A stretch of DNA of 64,000 bases from Jatrophihabitans endophyticus. Its GTDB lineage: Bacteria; Actinomycetota; Actinomycetes; Mycobacteriales; Jatrophihabitantaceae. The stretch covers positions 186,001 to 250,000 of the forward strand of contig NZ_FQVU01000005.1 in assembly GCF_900129455.1 (NCBI RefSeq), written 5' to 3'. The position numbers and the translations under genes were made by a program. Shown here in pieces: positions 53,026 to 60,859 of the stretch (position 1 is the first letter of the stretch; each line of letters starts with the position of its first letter). The notes below the pieces were generated by a model. It searched no databases and was not told where the DNA came from. It was given only the letters and a program-made list of their open reading frames with translations.

Positions 53026-53889
53026 TCAGTCGAGCGCGGCGATCGCGTCGGCGACGGCGAGCGTGCGCTGCGCGGTGGCGACGTGCAGGTTCTCGATCAT
53101 GCGCCCGTTGTAGGTGACGACGCCGGAGCCGGCGCCGTCCTCCCACGCCGCGAGGATGCCGCGGGCCTCCTCGACCGCCTGCTCCGACGGCGCGAACGTG
53201 GTGTTGGCGCCGTCGAGCTGACCGGGGTGGATGAGCGTCTTTCCGTCGAAGCCGAGCTCGCGGCCCTGCCGGCACTCGGCGAGGAAGCCGTCGACGTCCT
53301 TCACGTCGTTGTAGACGCCGTCGAGGATCGCGATGCCGGCCGCTCGGGCGGCGAGCACGGCGAGGGACAGGCTGGTGAGGACGGGGGCGCGGCCGGGCAC
53401 GTGCTCGGCGTAGAGCTCCTTCACCAGGTCGTTGGTGCCGAGGACGAAGCAGGTCAACCGGCCCGAGGCCCGGGCAATCTCCTCGGCGTGCAGGATGGCG
53501 ACCGGCGTCTCGATCATCGCCCAGAGCTTGGTGCGCTCGGGTGCGCCGGCCCGCTCGAGCGCGGCGACGAGGGCGCGCACCTCGTCGGCGCTGTTCACCT
53601 TCGGGACGACGACGGCGTCGGGGCCGGCCTGCGCGGCCGCGGCGAGGTCGTCGTCGTGCCACTCGGTGCCGATGCCGTTGACGCGGATCGTCAGCTCGCG
53701 GCGGCCGTACTCGCCGCTCGCGGCCGCGGCCGCCGCGGCCTCGCGGGCCGCGGGCTTGGCGTCGGGGGCGACGGCGTCCTCGAGGTCGAGGATGATCGCG
53801 TCGGCGGCGAGACCCTTCGCCTTCTCCAGTGCCTTGGCGTTGGACGAGGGCATGTACAGCACCGAACGGCGCGGCCGGAACCCGCTCAC
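53026..53889 (-). CDS. HpcH/HpaI aldolase family (CitE-like), short form
   Basis: A 287-residue TIM-barrel lyase like CitE and Mcl2. RSVLYMPSSNAKALEKAKGLAADAIILDLEDAVAPDAK opens the fold with the metal region LDLEDAV; VVPKVNSADEV, WAMIETPVAI (metal Glu), FVLGTNDLVKEL and GKTLIHPGQLDGANTTFAPS follow. Lone CitE proteins without CitD/CitF act as malyl-CoA or citramalyl-CoA lyases or malyl-CoA thioesterases. GTG 53889 has AGAGG upstream. It lies downstream of the repeat array and a longer homologue, perhaps as an Mcl1/Mcl2-type pair. Confidence 0.9.
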   Translation of the reverse strand: MSGFRPRRSVLYMPSSNAKALEKAKGLAADAIILDLEDAVAPDAKPAAREAAAAAAASGEYGRRELTIRVNGIGTEWHDDDLAAAAQAGPDAVVVPKVNSADEVRALVAALERAGAPERTKLWAMIETPVAILHAEEIARASGRLTCFVLGTNDLVKELYAEHVPGRAPVLTSLSLAVLAARAAGIAILDGVYNDVKDVDGFLAECRQGRELGFDGKTLIHPGQLDGANTTFAPSEQAVEEARGILAAWEDGAGSGVVTYNGRMIENLHVATAQRTLAVADAIAALD

Positions 53890-53908
53890 GCGGACACCTC
53901 TTTCGATT

Positions 53909-54032
53909 GAGTGGCGACTTGGTACGTCGACTGGCGACTTGGGAGGTTGACTGGCGAGATGTCACGCGACTGGCGAGCTATAGCTCGCCAGTCGCGCCCG
54001 AAGTCGCCAGTCAACGGACGAAGTCGCCAGTC
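53909..54032. repeat. Mirror-symmetric array of seven 12-base repeats
   Basis: GACTGGCGACTT or close variants occur in direct orientation at 53909, 53929, 53949 and 53968, and in reverse orientation (AAGTCGCCAGTC) at 53982, 54001 and 54021. The six copies from 53929 to 54032 are placed exactly symmetrically about 53980/53981, and the centre is a perfect 32-bp palindrome (53965-53996, half CGCGACTGGCGAGCTA). Steps of 19-20 bases are about two helical turns. The spacers do not match. It fills the gap between two lyase genes and could be an operator array or a branched RNA terminator. Confidence 0.9.
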
Positions 54033-54058
54033 GGTCGGACGGGGACACGGGGACGGGC

Positions 54059-55117
54059 TCATGCCTCGATCGCGTCGTACTGCGCCTTGAGCTCGGGGTC
54101 GACGGCGGCGAGCCGCTCGGCGAGCTCGACCATCACCAGGCACTGCTTGGTCGAGGCGTCGTCCTCCATCTTGCCGTCGAGCATGACGGCCCCGGTGCCG
54201 TCGCCCATGGCGGCGACGACCCGACGCGCGTGCTCGACGTCCTCGACGCTCGGGCTGAAGACCTTCTTGGCGATGGCGATCTGCTTGGGGTGCAGGCTCC
54301 ACGCGCCGACGCAGCCGAGCAGGTAGGCGTTGCGGAACTGGTCCTCGCACGCGACGACGTCGGCGATGTCGCCGAACGGGCCGTAGTGCGCGTAGATACC
54401 GTGCATCGCGCACGCGTCGACCATCCGCGCGATCGTGTAGTGCCAGAGATCCTGCTGGTAGGTGGGACGGTCGGCGTCGATGTCGCCACCGGTCGGGTCC
54501 TGCCGCACCAGGTAGCCGGGGTGGCCGCCGCCGACACGGGTGGTCTTCATGCGGCGGTCGGCGGCGAGGTCGGCCGGCCCCAGCGAGAGGCCGTGCATGC
54601 GCGGCGAGGCGCCGCAGATCTCCTCGATGTTCGCCACGCCGCGCGCCGTCTCGAGGATCGCGTGCACCAGGATGGGCCGCTCGAGCTTCGCCTTGGCCTC
54701 GAGCTGGGCCAGCAGCCGGTCGACGTAGTGGATGTCCTCGGCGCCCTGCACCTTGGGGACCATGATCACGTCGAGCTTGTGCCCGATCTCGGTGACCAGC
54801 GTCGTCAGGTCGTCGAGCACCCACGGCGAGTCGAGCGCGTTGACGCGCGTCCACAGCTGGGTGGGGCCGAAGTCGGTGTTCGTGGCGATCTCGACGAGGC
54901 CGTGGCGGGCGGCCTCCTTGTTCTCGGCCTTGACGGCGTCCTCGAGGTTGCCGAGCAGGACGTCGACCGTGCCCACCATGTCGGGGATCTTCGCCGCCAT
55001 CTTGGCGTTGCTGGGGTCGAAGAAGTGGATCGCGCGAGACGGCCGGGCCGGGATCTCGCGCAGCGGGGCCGGGGCTCCGACGGCCAGCGGGGTGAAGAAG
55101 TCCTTGGCGGTACGCAT
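54059..55117 (-). CDS. HpcH/HpaI aldolase family, L-malyl-CoA/beta-methylmalyl-CoA lyase-like
   Basis: A 352-residue CitE-superfamily lyase of the longer Mcl1-like form. Landmarks: [96 protein letters not shown] (metal Glu in LETA) and [20 protein letters not shown]. It would cleave malyl-CoA or methylmalyl-CoA to glyoxylate plus acetyl- or propionyl-CoA. The other ethylmalonyl-CoA pathway genes are not in the window, so the pathway is not established. ATG 55117. Transcribed with the short homologue downstream unless the array stops it. Confidence 0.85.
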   Translation of the reverse strand: MRTAKDFFTPLAVGAPAPLREIPARPSRAIHFFDPSNAKMAAKIPDMVGTVDVLLGNLEDAVKAENKEAARHGLVEIATNTDFGPTQLWTRVNALDSPWVLDDLTTLVTEIGHKLDVIMVPKVQGAEDIHYVDRLLAQLEAKAKLERPILVHAILETARGVANIEEICGASPRMHGLSLGPADLAADRRMKTTRVGGGHPGYLVRQDPTGGDIDADRPTYQQDLWHYTIARMVDACAMHGIYAHYGPFGDIADVVACEDQFRNAYLLGCVGAWSLHPKQIAIAKKVFSPSVEDVEHARRVVAAMGDGTGAVMLDGKMEDDASTKQCLVMVELAERLAAVDPELKAQYDAIEA

Positions 55118-55249
55118 GCTCTCCCTCTCGGACGGCGACGTTTCCGGAACGTAGCAGTCGCCCCCGAATGGCCCGGCTCACATGCGGCCACTGCTCGCCT
55201 GCCCGGTCCCGGGTCGATTCCGACCCGGGACCGGGGACGAGCTGGACGG

Positions 55250-56236
55250 TCAGTACAGGTAGGGCTGGCCCTTGCTGTTCCACTTCAGCACGCCGACCCA
55301 GGCGCGGCGGGTGTTCGAGTCCTTCACGCCGTTCTTGTTCTTGTCGACGTAGGCGTGGAACGCGATGCGCGTCGTCTTGCCGTCCTGCAGGACGGTGGCG
55401 CCACCGGGCCCGCACAGACCGGTGTTCGCGCGGTTCATCACGGTGCGGACGGGCTTGAAGTGTCCACCCCACAACGTGGGTGCCGACCAGGCCTCGGTCG
55501 AGTAGGAGCAGTCCTGGTAGTCCTTGCGCGAGACGAACAGCCAGACCCGGCCGCCGTGCGAGATGACCGACGGCGCCTCGATGCGGGCCTTGGGCGCGGC
55601 CAGGCTGCGGCTCGCGACCTTGGCCACCCGCTTCGTCCCGGTGGCGCTGTCCATCTGCACGGCGCGGATGTCGAAGCCGCTCTTGTTCCGGTAGTTGATC
55701 TTGTAGATCAGGTAGCGCTTGCCGTCCTTGGCCCGGTAGGCCGACGGGTCGATGGCCTCGTACCCCTTTTGCTTCGCGCACAGCACGGCCTTCGACTGGG
55801 CCTTGAAGTTGCTGCTGGGCGACCGCGACGTGGCGATGCCGAGGCAGTTCGCGCCCTTCTTCGGCGAGTACCCGTTGAAGTACATGACGTAGAGCGCCTT
55901 GCCCTTGTAGGTCATGGCGAACACGTGCGGTGCCCACAGGTGTCGCTTGCCGTCCGAGGCCTTGCCGACCCAGGCCGGTACCTTCGGCATCGAGGTGCGG
56001 GCGGGCGCGTACTGCCGGTTCGGGTACACCGAGGTGCGTTCGCCGAAGCCCTGACCGGTCTTGTAGATGTAGTAGTAGGTGCCGAACTTGGCGAAGCCGG
56101 GATCGGGGAAGTCCCCGGCGGTCACGGCCTTGATGTGCTTGGCGGGAGCCGCGGTGGCCGTGGCGGTCAGCGCCGGCGCCGCGCACAGGGCGGCGGTGAC
56201 GAGACCGGTGGCAACGAGCGTCAGTGGTCGTCTCAT
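55250..56236 (-). CDS. Secreted glycoside hydrolase family 43-like enzyme
   Basis: A 328-residue exported protein with signal MRRPLTLVATGLVTAALCAAPALTATATAA. The mature part is a five-bladed propeller of the GH43 clan with its three acids: Asp in GDFPDPGFAKFGTYYYIYKT (residue 45), Asp in AIDPSAYRAKDGKRYLIYK and Glu in RIEAPSVI. Typical targets are arabinan or xylan side chains. Four Cys suggest disulfides outside the cell. Standalone gene; ATG 56236 is the first codon of the signal peptide. Gaps on both sides (132 and 158 bases) show no strong hairpin. Confidence 0.88.
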   Translation of the reverse strand: MRRPLTLVATGLVTAALCAAPALTATATAAPAKHIKAVTAGDFPDPGFAKFGTYYYIYKTGQGFGERTSVYPNRQYAPARTSMPKVPAWVGKASDGKRHLWAPHVFAMTYKGKALYVMYFNGYSPKKGANCLGIATSRSPSSNFKAQSKAVLCAKQKGYEAIDPSAYRAKDGKRYLIYKINYRNKSGFDIRAVQMDSATGTKRVAKVASRSLAAPKARIEAPSVISHGGRVWLFVSRKDYQDCSYSTEAWSAPTLWGGHFKPVRTVMNRANTGLCGPGGATVLQDGKTTRIAFHAYVDKNKNGVKDSNTRRAWVGVLKWNSKGQPYLY

Positions 56237-56394
56237 GCCCGGGTGTCTACCGACCGCCCGTCCCGTTGGCGATGGGGACCTTTGCCCGGTCCGCGGCCGT
56301 CGGGCCCGTGCGAGGTGCGTCACCGACGCCCGCGATCGGGTGGAGGGGACGGCCGGGTGCGCGATACTCGGGCCAACCGACCAGGAGGACTCGC

Positions 56395-57591
56395 ATGGCT
56401 CGCCTTGCCCAGACCGCCGGACTCACCGACGTCCAGACCGAGATCCTGTCGGCGGTGAGGACGTTCGTCGACAAGGAGATCCTGCCCTACGCCAACGAGC
56501 TCGAGCACAAGGACGAGTTCCCCGAGGCCATCGTCGAGGGCATGAAGGAGATGGGGCTGTTCGGCCTCATGATCGACGAGGAGTACGGCGGCCTCGGCGA
56601 GTCGCTCTTGACCTACGCGCTCGTCGTCGAGCAGATCGCCCGCGGCTGGATGTCGGTCTCGGGTGTCATCAACACCCACTTCATCGTCGCGTACATGGTC
56701 GCGCAGCACGGCACCCCCGAGCAGAAGCAGCGGCTGCTGCCCAAGATGGCGACCGGTGAGGTGCGCGGCGCGTTCTCGATGAGCGAGCCCGACCTCGGCT
56801 CCGACGTCTCGGCCATCAAGAGCCGCGCCGTCGTCGAGGGCGACGAGTTCGTCGTCAACGGCTCGAAGATGTGGCTGACGAACGGGGCGCGCGCGGGCGT
56901 CGTTGCCACCCTCGTCAAGGACGACCAGGGCGCCGACTCGGTCTACCGGAACATGACGACGTTCCTGATCGAGAAGGAGCCCGGCTTCGGCGAGACCCGG
57001 CCCGGCCTGACCATCCCCGGCAAGATCGACAAGATGGGCTACAAGGGCGTCGAGACCACCGAGATGATCCTCGACGGGGTCCGGGTGGGGGCCGACGCGA
57101 TCCTCGGCGGCGCGGACGCTCGCGGTCGCGGCTTCGCCCAGATGATGGACGGCGTCGAGGTCGGCCGGGTCAACGTCGCCGCCCGGGCCTGCGGCATCTC
57201 GATCCGCGCGTTCGAGCTCGCGGTCGCCTACGCCCAGCAGCGCAAGACCTTCGGCAAGGCGATCTCCGAGCACCAGGCCATCGCGTTCAAGCTGGCGGAG
57301 ATGGCGACCAAGGTCGAGGCCGCGCACCTGATGATGGTCAACGCCGCCCGGCTCAAGGACGCCGGCACCCGCAACGACGTCGAGGCCGGCATGGCCAAGC
57401 TCATCGCGTCCGAGTACTGCGCCGAGGTCACCCAGGAGTCGTTCCGCATCCACGGCGGGTACGGCTACTCCAAGGAGTACGAGATCGAGCGGCTCATGCG
57501 CGAGGCGCCGTTCCTGCTCATCGGCGAGGGCACGTCGGAGATCCAGAAGACGATCATCAGCCGCGGCCTGCTCAAGGAGTACCGCGTCTAG
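56395..57591 (+). CDS. Acyl-CoA dehydrogenase
   Basis: A 398-residue FAD acyl-CoA dehydrogenase. Landmarks: EEYGGLGESLLTYALVVEQIARG, AFSMSEPDLGSDVSAIKSRA, GSKMWLTNGARAGVVATLVK, DKMGYKGVETTEMILDGVRV and the C-terminal IHGGYGYSKEYEIERLMREAPFLLIGEGTSEIQKTIISRGLL. The Glu in GEGTSEIQ is the probable catalytic base. AGGAGG at 56383-56388 gives a strong start at ATG 56395. Chain preference is not clear; FadE19-like branched or short-chain substrates fit the nearby CitE-family genes, but this is inference. Confidence 0.94.
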   Translation: MARLAQTAGLTDVQTEILSAVRTFVDKEILPYANELEHKDEFPEAIVEGMKEMGLFGLMIDEEYGGLGESLLTYALVVEQIARGWMSVSGVINTHFIVAYMVAQHGTPEQKQRLLPKMATGEVRGAFSMSEPDLGSDVSAIKSRAVVEGDEFVVNGSKMWLTNGARAGVVATLVKDDQGADSVYRNMTTFLIEKEPGFGETRPGLTIPGKIDKMGYKGVETTEMILDGVRVGADAILGGADARGRGFAQMMDGVEVGRVNVAARACGISIRAFELAVAYAQQRKTFGKAISEHQAIAFKLAEMATKVEAAHLMMVNAARLKDAGTRNDVEAGMAKLIASEYCAEVTQESFRIHGGYGYSKEYEIERLMREAPFLLIGEGTSEIQKTIISRGLLKEYRV

Positions 57592-57622
57592 CCCGGCGAT
57601 ACGGCTCAGTAACCTTCCGGCC

Positions 57623-58471
57623 GTGATCGGAGTACTCGAGGTCGGCGGGACCCACGTCAGCGCCGCGGTCGTCGACCCGGCCACCTGGCGCGTCGTGCGG
57701 ACCGCGCGCGCCGACGTCGACGCCGACGCGCCCGAGCACGTGCTGCTCGACTCGTTCGTCGCCGCGGCCGGCTCGGTCGACGCCCCGCCGGCCGGCGTGT
57801 GGGGCGTCGCGATGCCCGACCCGTTCGACTACGCCGCCGGCATCGGCAACTTCGCCGGCGTCGCCAAGTTCGCCGCGTTGGACGGCGTCGACGTCGGTGC
57901 TGCGCTGCGTGCGCGGCTGCGGGCCGACGTCGTGTTCCTCAACGACGCCGACGCCTTCGTGCTGGGGGAGTGGGCGGCCGGCGTTGCCCGGGGCGCGGGG
58001 CGGTGCGTCGGCATGACGCTGGGCACCGGCATCGGATCGGGCTGGCTGGTCGGCGGCGTCGTGGCCGACCCCGGTGACCCTCGCGGCGGGCGCATCCACA
58101 CCGTCACCGTCGACGGGGCGCCGCTCGAGGACGTCGTGTCACGACGGGCACTGCGGCGGGCCTTCACCGCGGCGGGCGGTGACCCGGCGGCCGACGTCCG
58201 AGAGATCACCGCGCTGGCGCGCGACGGCGACGCGACCGCCCGTGACGTCGTCGCGCGTTCCTACACCGTGCTCGGGTCGGTGCTGGGGCCGCGGCTCGCC
58301 GCCTTCGGTGCCGACCTCTTCGTCGTCGGCGGCTCCATCGCGGCGTCCTGGGACGTGCTGGAGCCGCCGTTCCGTGCCGGGGCGGGGGCGCTGCCGCCCG
58401 TCCGCGTCGTCGTCGACTCCGACCACTCCGCGCTCGTCGGCGCCGCCGTCCACGCGTCCCGCGCCGGCTGA
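57623..58471 (+). CDS. ROK family sugar kinase-like protein lacking the zinc motif
   Basis: A 282-residue ASKHA-fold protein. Phosphate loop LEVGGTHVSAAVVD (Glu where most ROK have Asp), VVFLNDADAFVLGEW with the catalytic Asp in ND, MTLGTGIGSGWLVGG (phosphate 2), and FGADLFVVGGSIAASWDV (adenosine motif). The CxCGxxGCxE zinc site between residues 140 and 165 is missing: GRIHTVTVDGAPLEDVVSRRAL is all that remains. Zinc-free ROK proteins can still be kinases, so activity is plausible but unproven. GTG 57623 is 31 bases after the dehydrogenase gene. Confidence 0.85.
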   Translation: MIGVLEVGGTHVSAAVVDPATWRVVRTARADVDADAPEHVLLDSFVAAAGSVDAPPAGVWGVAMPDPFDYAAGIGNFAGVAKFAALDGVDVGAALRARLRADVVFLNDADAFVLGEWAAGVARGAGRCVGMTLGTGIGSGWLVGGVVADPGDPRGGRIHTVTVDGAPLEDVVSRRALRRAFTAAGGDPAADVREITALARDGDATARDVVARSYTVLGSVLGPRLAAFGADLFVVGGSIAASWDVLEPPFRAGAGALPPVRVVVDSDHSALVGAAVHASRAG

Positions 58472-58475
58472 CCGG

Positions 58476-58564
58476 GCGGCTGGTGCCGCGGTTGGCCCCA
58501 TGCCCTCGCGGCTGGCGCCGCGGTTGGCCCCATGCCGGCGCGGCCACGGAGATCAACTGACCGC
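58476..58564. repeat. Left copy of a 57-bp repeat with a tandem half-copy
   Basis: A 29-base unit (GCGGCTGG-Y-GCCGCGG then TTGGCCCCATGCC) occurs at 58476-58504 and 58508-58536, differing at one base. The second is followed by a 28-base tail, AGCGCGGC-like and ending AGATCAACTGACCGC, to 58564. Unit plus tail (58508-58564) matches 59604-59660 at 54 of 57 positions. The tail contains the stop codon of the DUF559 gene. Confidence 0.9.
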
Positions 58565-59530
58565 CCCCGCATGGGGCCAGGCGCGGACCCGCCAGCGCCG
58601 CACCGCGCGATCGGGTCGCGACCCGCGTGCGAACGCGGCCCGCAGCCGTCGCGCGACGACGTCGAAGGTGGCCAGGTCGCCCCAACCCCAGCGCACGACG
58701 ATCAGCCCAGCCTGCTCGAGTCGTTCCTGGCGACGCTTCTCGTCGTACAGCGCGGCCGGACTGCTGTACTTGCGCAGCCCGTCGGCCTCGCCGACGACAC
58801 CGAACTCGTCCCAGTAGAAGTCGACCCGGCCGACGAACGCGCCGCGGCGGTCGAGGACGGTGGCCTGCGCCTGCGGGATCGGTAGCCCGGCGCGGGCCAT
58901 CCGCAGCCGGCTGATCGACTCCAGCGCCGACTCGGCGGAAGCGTCGGCCAGCGCGAGGGCCTCGTGCGTCGCCGCGATTCCCGGCCAGGCCGCGGTGGCC
59001 AGGACGACCGCGTCGAGCCGGGCGCGGTCGGTGGCACCGAGCCGCAGCGCCGAATCGGCCGCGGTGATGGCGGCGTCGGCGCCGTGTTCGTGTCCGATGT
59101 CGAGCACGGTGCGGGCGGCGCTCGTCAGCGCCACACGACCGCAGCGACCGACGTCCCACGGCCCGAGGCGGCCGCGATGTCGGTGCACACCGGACATCGG
59201 GCCTCGCCCTCCTCGCCGGAACGACGCGCAGACGTGGACGGGCACGTCCAGCAGCTCCACGCCGAGGAGCGCGCCGGCGGCGGTGTGGCTGACGGGCACC
59301 GCCGGATTGGTGAGCGCGAACGCCGTGGCCGCCTGCCGCAGGTTCGCTACAGCGACGTGATGCGGGTCACCGGGCACGGGCGGGGTCGCGTAGACGCCGG
59401 CGCGGATGCGGCGGAGCGCACCGCATGCGACGGCGTGCCGCAGGGCATGGGACGTCCACCCGTCGGCCAGGGCCTGCGCGCTGGTGAACACGCCGTGTTG
59501 GGCGAGGCTGACGGCGGGAGGCGGACGCAC
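58553..59530 (-). CDS. DUF559/AbiEi-like protein with N-terminal winged-helix and C-terminal nuclease-like domain
   Basis: About 325 residues. The N-terminus has an AbiEi-type antitoxin helix region (QHGVFTSAQALADGWTSHALRHAVACGALRRIRAGVYATP); the C-terminus is DUF559, a Vsr/restriction-fold domain with GRVDFYWDEFGVVGEADGLRKY and EKRRQERLEQAGLIVVRWGWGDL, where Asp, Glu and Lys could be catalytic. Such proteins are common, variable and of unknown function in actinobacteria. GTG 59530 is chosen as the first start before the conserved region. Both ends are enclosed by copies of one 57-bp repeat, and its last codons lie in the repeat, so the gene may have moved as a cassette. Confidence 0.78.
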   Translation of the reverse strand: MRPPPAVSLAQHGVFTSAQALADGWTSHALRHAVACGALRRIRAGVYATPPVPGDPHHVAVANLRQAATAFALTNPAVPVSHTAAGALLGVELLDVPVHVCASFRRGGRGPMSGVHRHRGRLGPWDVGRCGRVALTSAARTVLDIGHEHGADAAITAADSALRLGATDRARLDAVVLATAAWPGIAATHEALALADASAESALESISRLRMARAGLPIPQAQATVLDRRGAFVGRVDFYWDEFGVVGEADGLRKYSSPAALYDEKRRQERLEQAGLIVVRWGWGDLATFDVVARRLRAAFARGSRPDRAVRRWRVRAWPHAGAVS

Positions 59531-59586
59531 GCAGGCACGGTGACACAGGACGCGACCGCGTCCGCGGCGTTGTCCACAGGCGCCAT

Positions 59587-59702
59587 GTTGGCCCCATGCC
59601 CGCGCGGCTGGCGCCGCGGTTGGCCCCATGCCAGCGCGGCAATGGAGATCAACTGACCGCGCGGGGATGGGGCCAAGCCCGCGCCCGCGCGGGGATGGGG
59701 CC
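59587..59702. repeat. Right copy of the 57-bp repeat with partial and inverted copies
   Basis: 59604-59660 is the full direct copy of 58508-58564. A fragment GTTGGCCCCATGCC precedes it (59587-59600), and two exact copies of CCGCGCGGGGATGGGGCC (59657-59674 and 59685-59702) follow, which are roughly the inverted form of the GGCCCCATGCC core. The 185-base gap upstream of the DUF559 gene consists mostly of this material. Confidence 0.88.
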
Positions 59703-59715
59703 GAGCCCTGCCCGC

Positions 59716-60681
59716 TCAGCCCCGGGTCGCGACCGCGCAGTAGTCCCAGAGCCGTTCCGCCTCCTGCGGAGTGGACCGGGTGAACGGCAGGTAGGACGTG
59801 GGGCGGGGCCGCCGGTCGTGCCAGAAGAGCCCGGACGTCCGTCCCGCGGCGGGGGCACCGAGCAGCCACACCGCGGTGTCGGCGCCCTGCTCGGCCGAGC
59901 GCAGGATCGGCCCCACGAGGCGGGCGAACCGCGGCAGCGAGTCGGTGATCCCCGGCGTGCCGGCCCACCCCGGATGCATGGCGTGCACGCCGACCCCGGG
60001 CAGTCGCTGCGCCCACAGCTGGGCGAGCACGACCTGCATCCGCTTCGTCCGGGCGTACGCCGCGGCGCCGCCGTACGTGCCCTCGTGGAACTCGGGGTCG
60101 TCGGTACGCAACCGCGACGTGTACATGCCGCCGGAGGACACGAAGACGACGCGAGCGTCGGAGTCGGCGGCGAGCAGCGGCTGCAGCTCGGCGGTGAGCA
60201 GGTGCGGGCCGAGGACGTGCGTCGCCACCGTGAGCTCGTGGCCGTCGTCGGTCTCGGTGCGCTCGGGCGGCATCACGCCCGCGTTGTGGACGAGCCCGCG
60301 CAGCGAGGGCAGCTCGTCGCGCAACCGGGCCGCCGCGGCGCGCACCGACTTCAGCGAGCTGAGATCGCACTCGTCGACCACGACGGTCGCGTCGGGGCAG
60401 TCGGCCAGGATCTCTTCGCGCGCCCGCTGCCCGCGCCCGAGATCACGACACAGCATCCGGACGGTCGCGCCCAGCCGCGCCGCCCCGGCCGCGGTCGCCC
60501 GGCCCAGCCCGGAGTTCGCGCCGGTGACGACGACGCAGTGCCCGAGCAGCGCGTCCGCCGGCAGGTCGGCGTCCCACCACGACCGCCGCAGCGCATACCC
60601 GAGCTTGGAGTAGCCGGGCACGACGGCGCGGTCGAGCAGGGTGTCGACGACGGGCAGGAGCGGGCGCAGCGCGCGGCTCAT
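59716..60681 (-). CDS. Short-chain dehydrogenase/reductase, DHRS12/retinol-dehydrogenase-like
   Basis: A 321-residue SDR with an N-terminal extension (VVDTLLDRAVVPGYSKLGYALRRSWW) typical of the DHRS12 group. The nucleotide site is VVVTGANSGLGRATA; the catalytic Ser is in FVSSGGMY and Tyr/Lys in YARTKRM; NAGV is present. NAD(P)-dependent oxidation or reduction of an alcohol or ketone, possibly lipid. ATG 60681. Upstream lies a 178-base region with two hairpins. Confidence 0.9.
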   Translation of the reverse strand: MSRALRPLLPVVDTLLDRAVVPGYSKLGYALRRSWWDADLPADALLGHCVVVTGANSGLGRATAAGAARLGATVRMLCRDLGRGQRAREEILADCPDATVVVDECDLSSLKSVRAAAARLRDELPSLRGLVHNAGVMPPERTETDDGHELTVATHVLGPHLLTAELQPLLAADSDARVVFVSSGGMYTSRLRTDDPEFHEGTYGGAAAYARTKRMQVVLAQLWAQRLPGVGVHAMHPGWAGTPGITDSLPRFARLVGPILRSAEQGADTAVWLLGAPAAGRTSGLFWHDRRPRPTSYLPFTRSTPQEAERLWDYCAVATRG

Positions 60682-60737
60682 CGGCGGACCGTGCGGCCGG
60701 TGACGGACATGCTCGTCACCCTACGGGCGGGTAGGCC

Positions 60738-60829
60738 TTGCCCCTGCCTGTGACAGCCGTTACATTGTGGAAACGCGGACGATGTCCGTTTCCCGGGCCC
60801 GCATCGGCAGTGTCGCCGATGCGGGCCCG
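60738..60829 (+). ncRNA. Candidate small RNA or structured leader, two hairpins behind a sigma-70-like promoter
   Basis: TTGCCC (60738-60743) and TACATT (60761-60766) have 17 bases between them on the plus strand. Directly downstream are GGAAACG(C)GGAC-GAT-GTCCGTTTCC (60769-60793) and a perfect 15-bp stem at 60794-60829. No open reading frame follows. It could be a short RNA about 60 bases long, or simply back-to-back terminators for the opposite-strand operon. No known RNA family is recognised. Confidence 0.35.
60794..60829. terminator. Perfect 15-bp stem terminator
   Basis: CGGGCCCGCATCGGC, a 6-base AGTGTC loop, then its exact complement. It stands 30 bases beyond the stop codon of the metallopeptidase gene on the minus strand and is its likely terminator. 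Confidence 0.7.
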
Positions 60830-60859
60830 TCATCGTCGACGGGCCTCGTCGGCGCCGGA

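Noticed and set aside
53909-54032. CRISPR array
   Set aside because: The repeats are only 12 bases with spacers of about 8, are in both orientations, and no cas genes are near.
53886-56186. A 766-codon minus-strand frame through the repeat array and lyase gene
   Set aside because: It is a shadow frame of the Mcl1-like and GH43 genes and reads through the intergenic array without family matches.
58553-59530. Complete AbiE toxin-antitoxin system
   Set aside because: Only an AbiEi-like N-terminal part is present; there is no AbiEii nucleotidyltransferase toxin beside it.
58476-59702. Insertion sequence or composite transposon
   Set aside because: There is no transposase, the flanking copies are direct rather than terminal inverted repeats, and no target-site duplication is visible.
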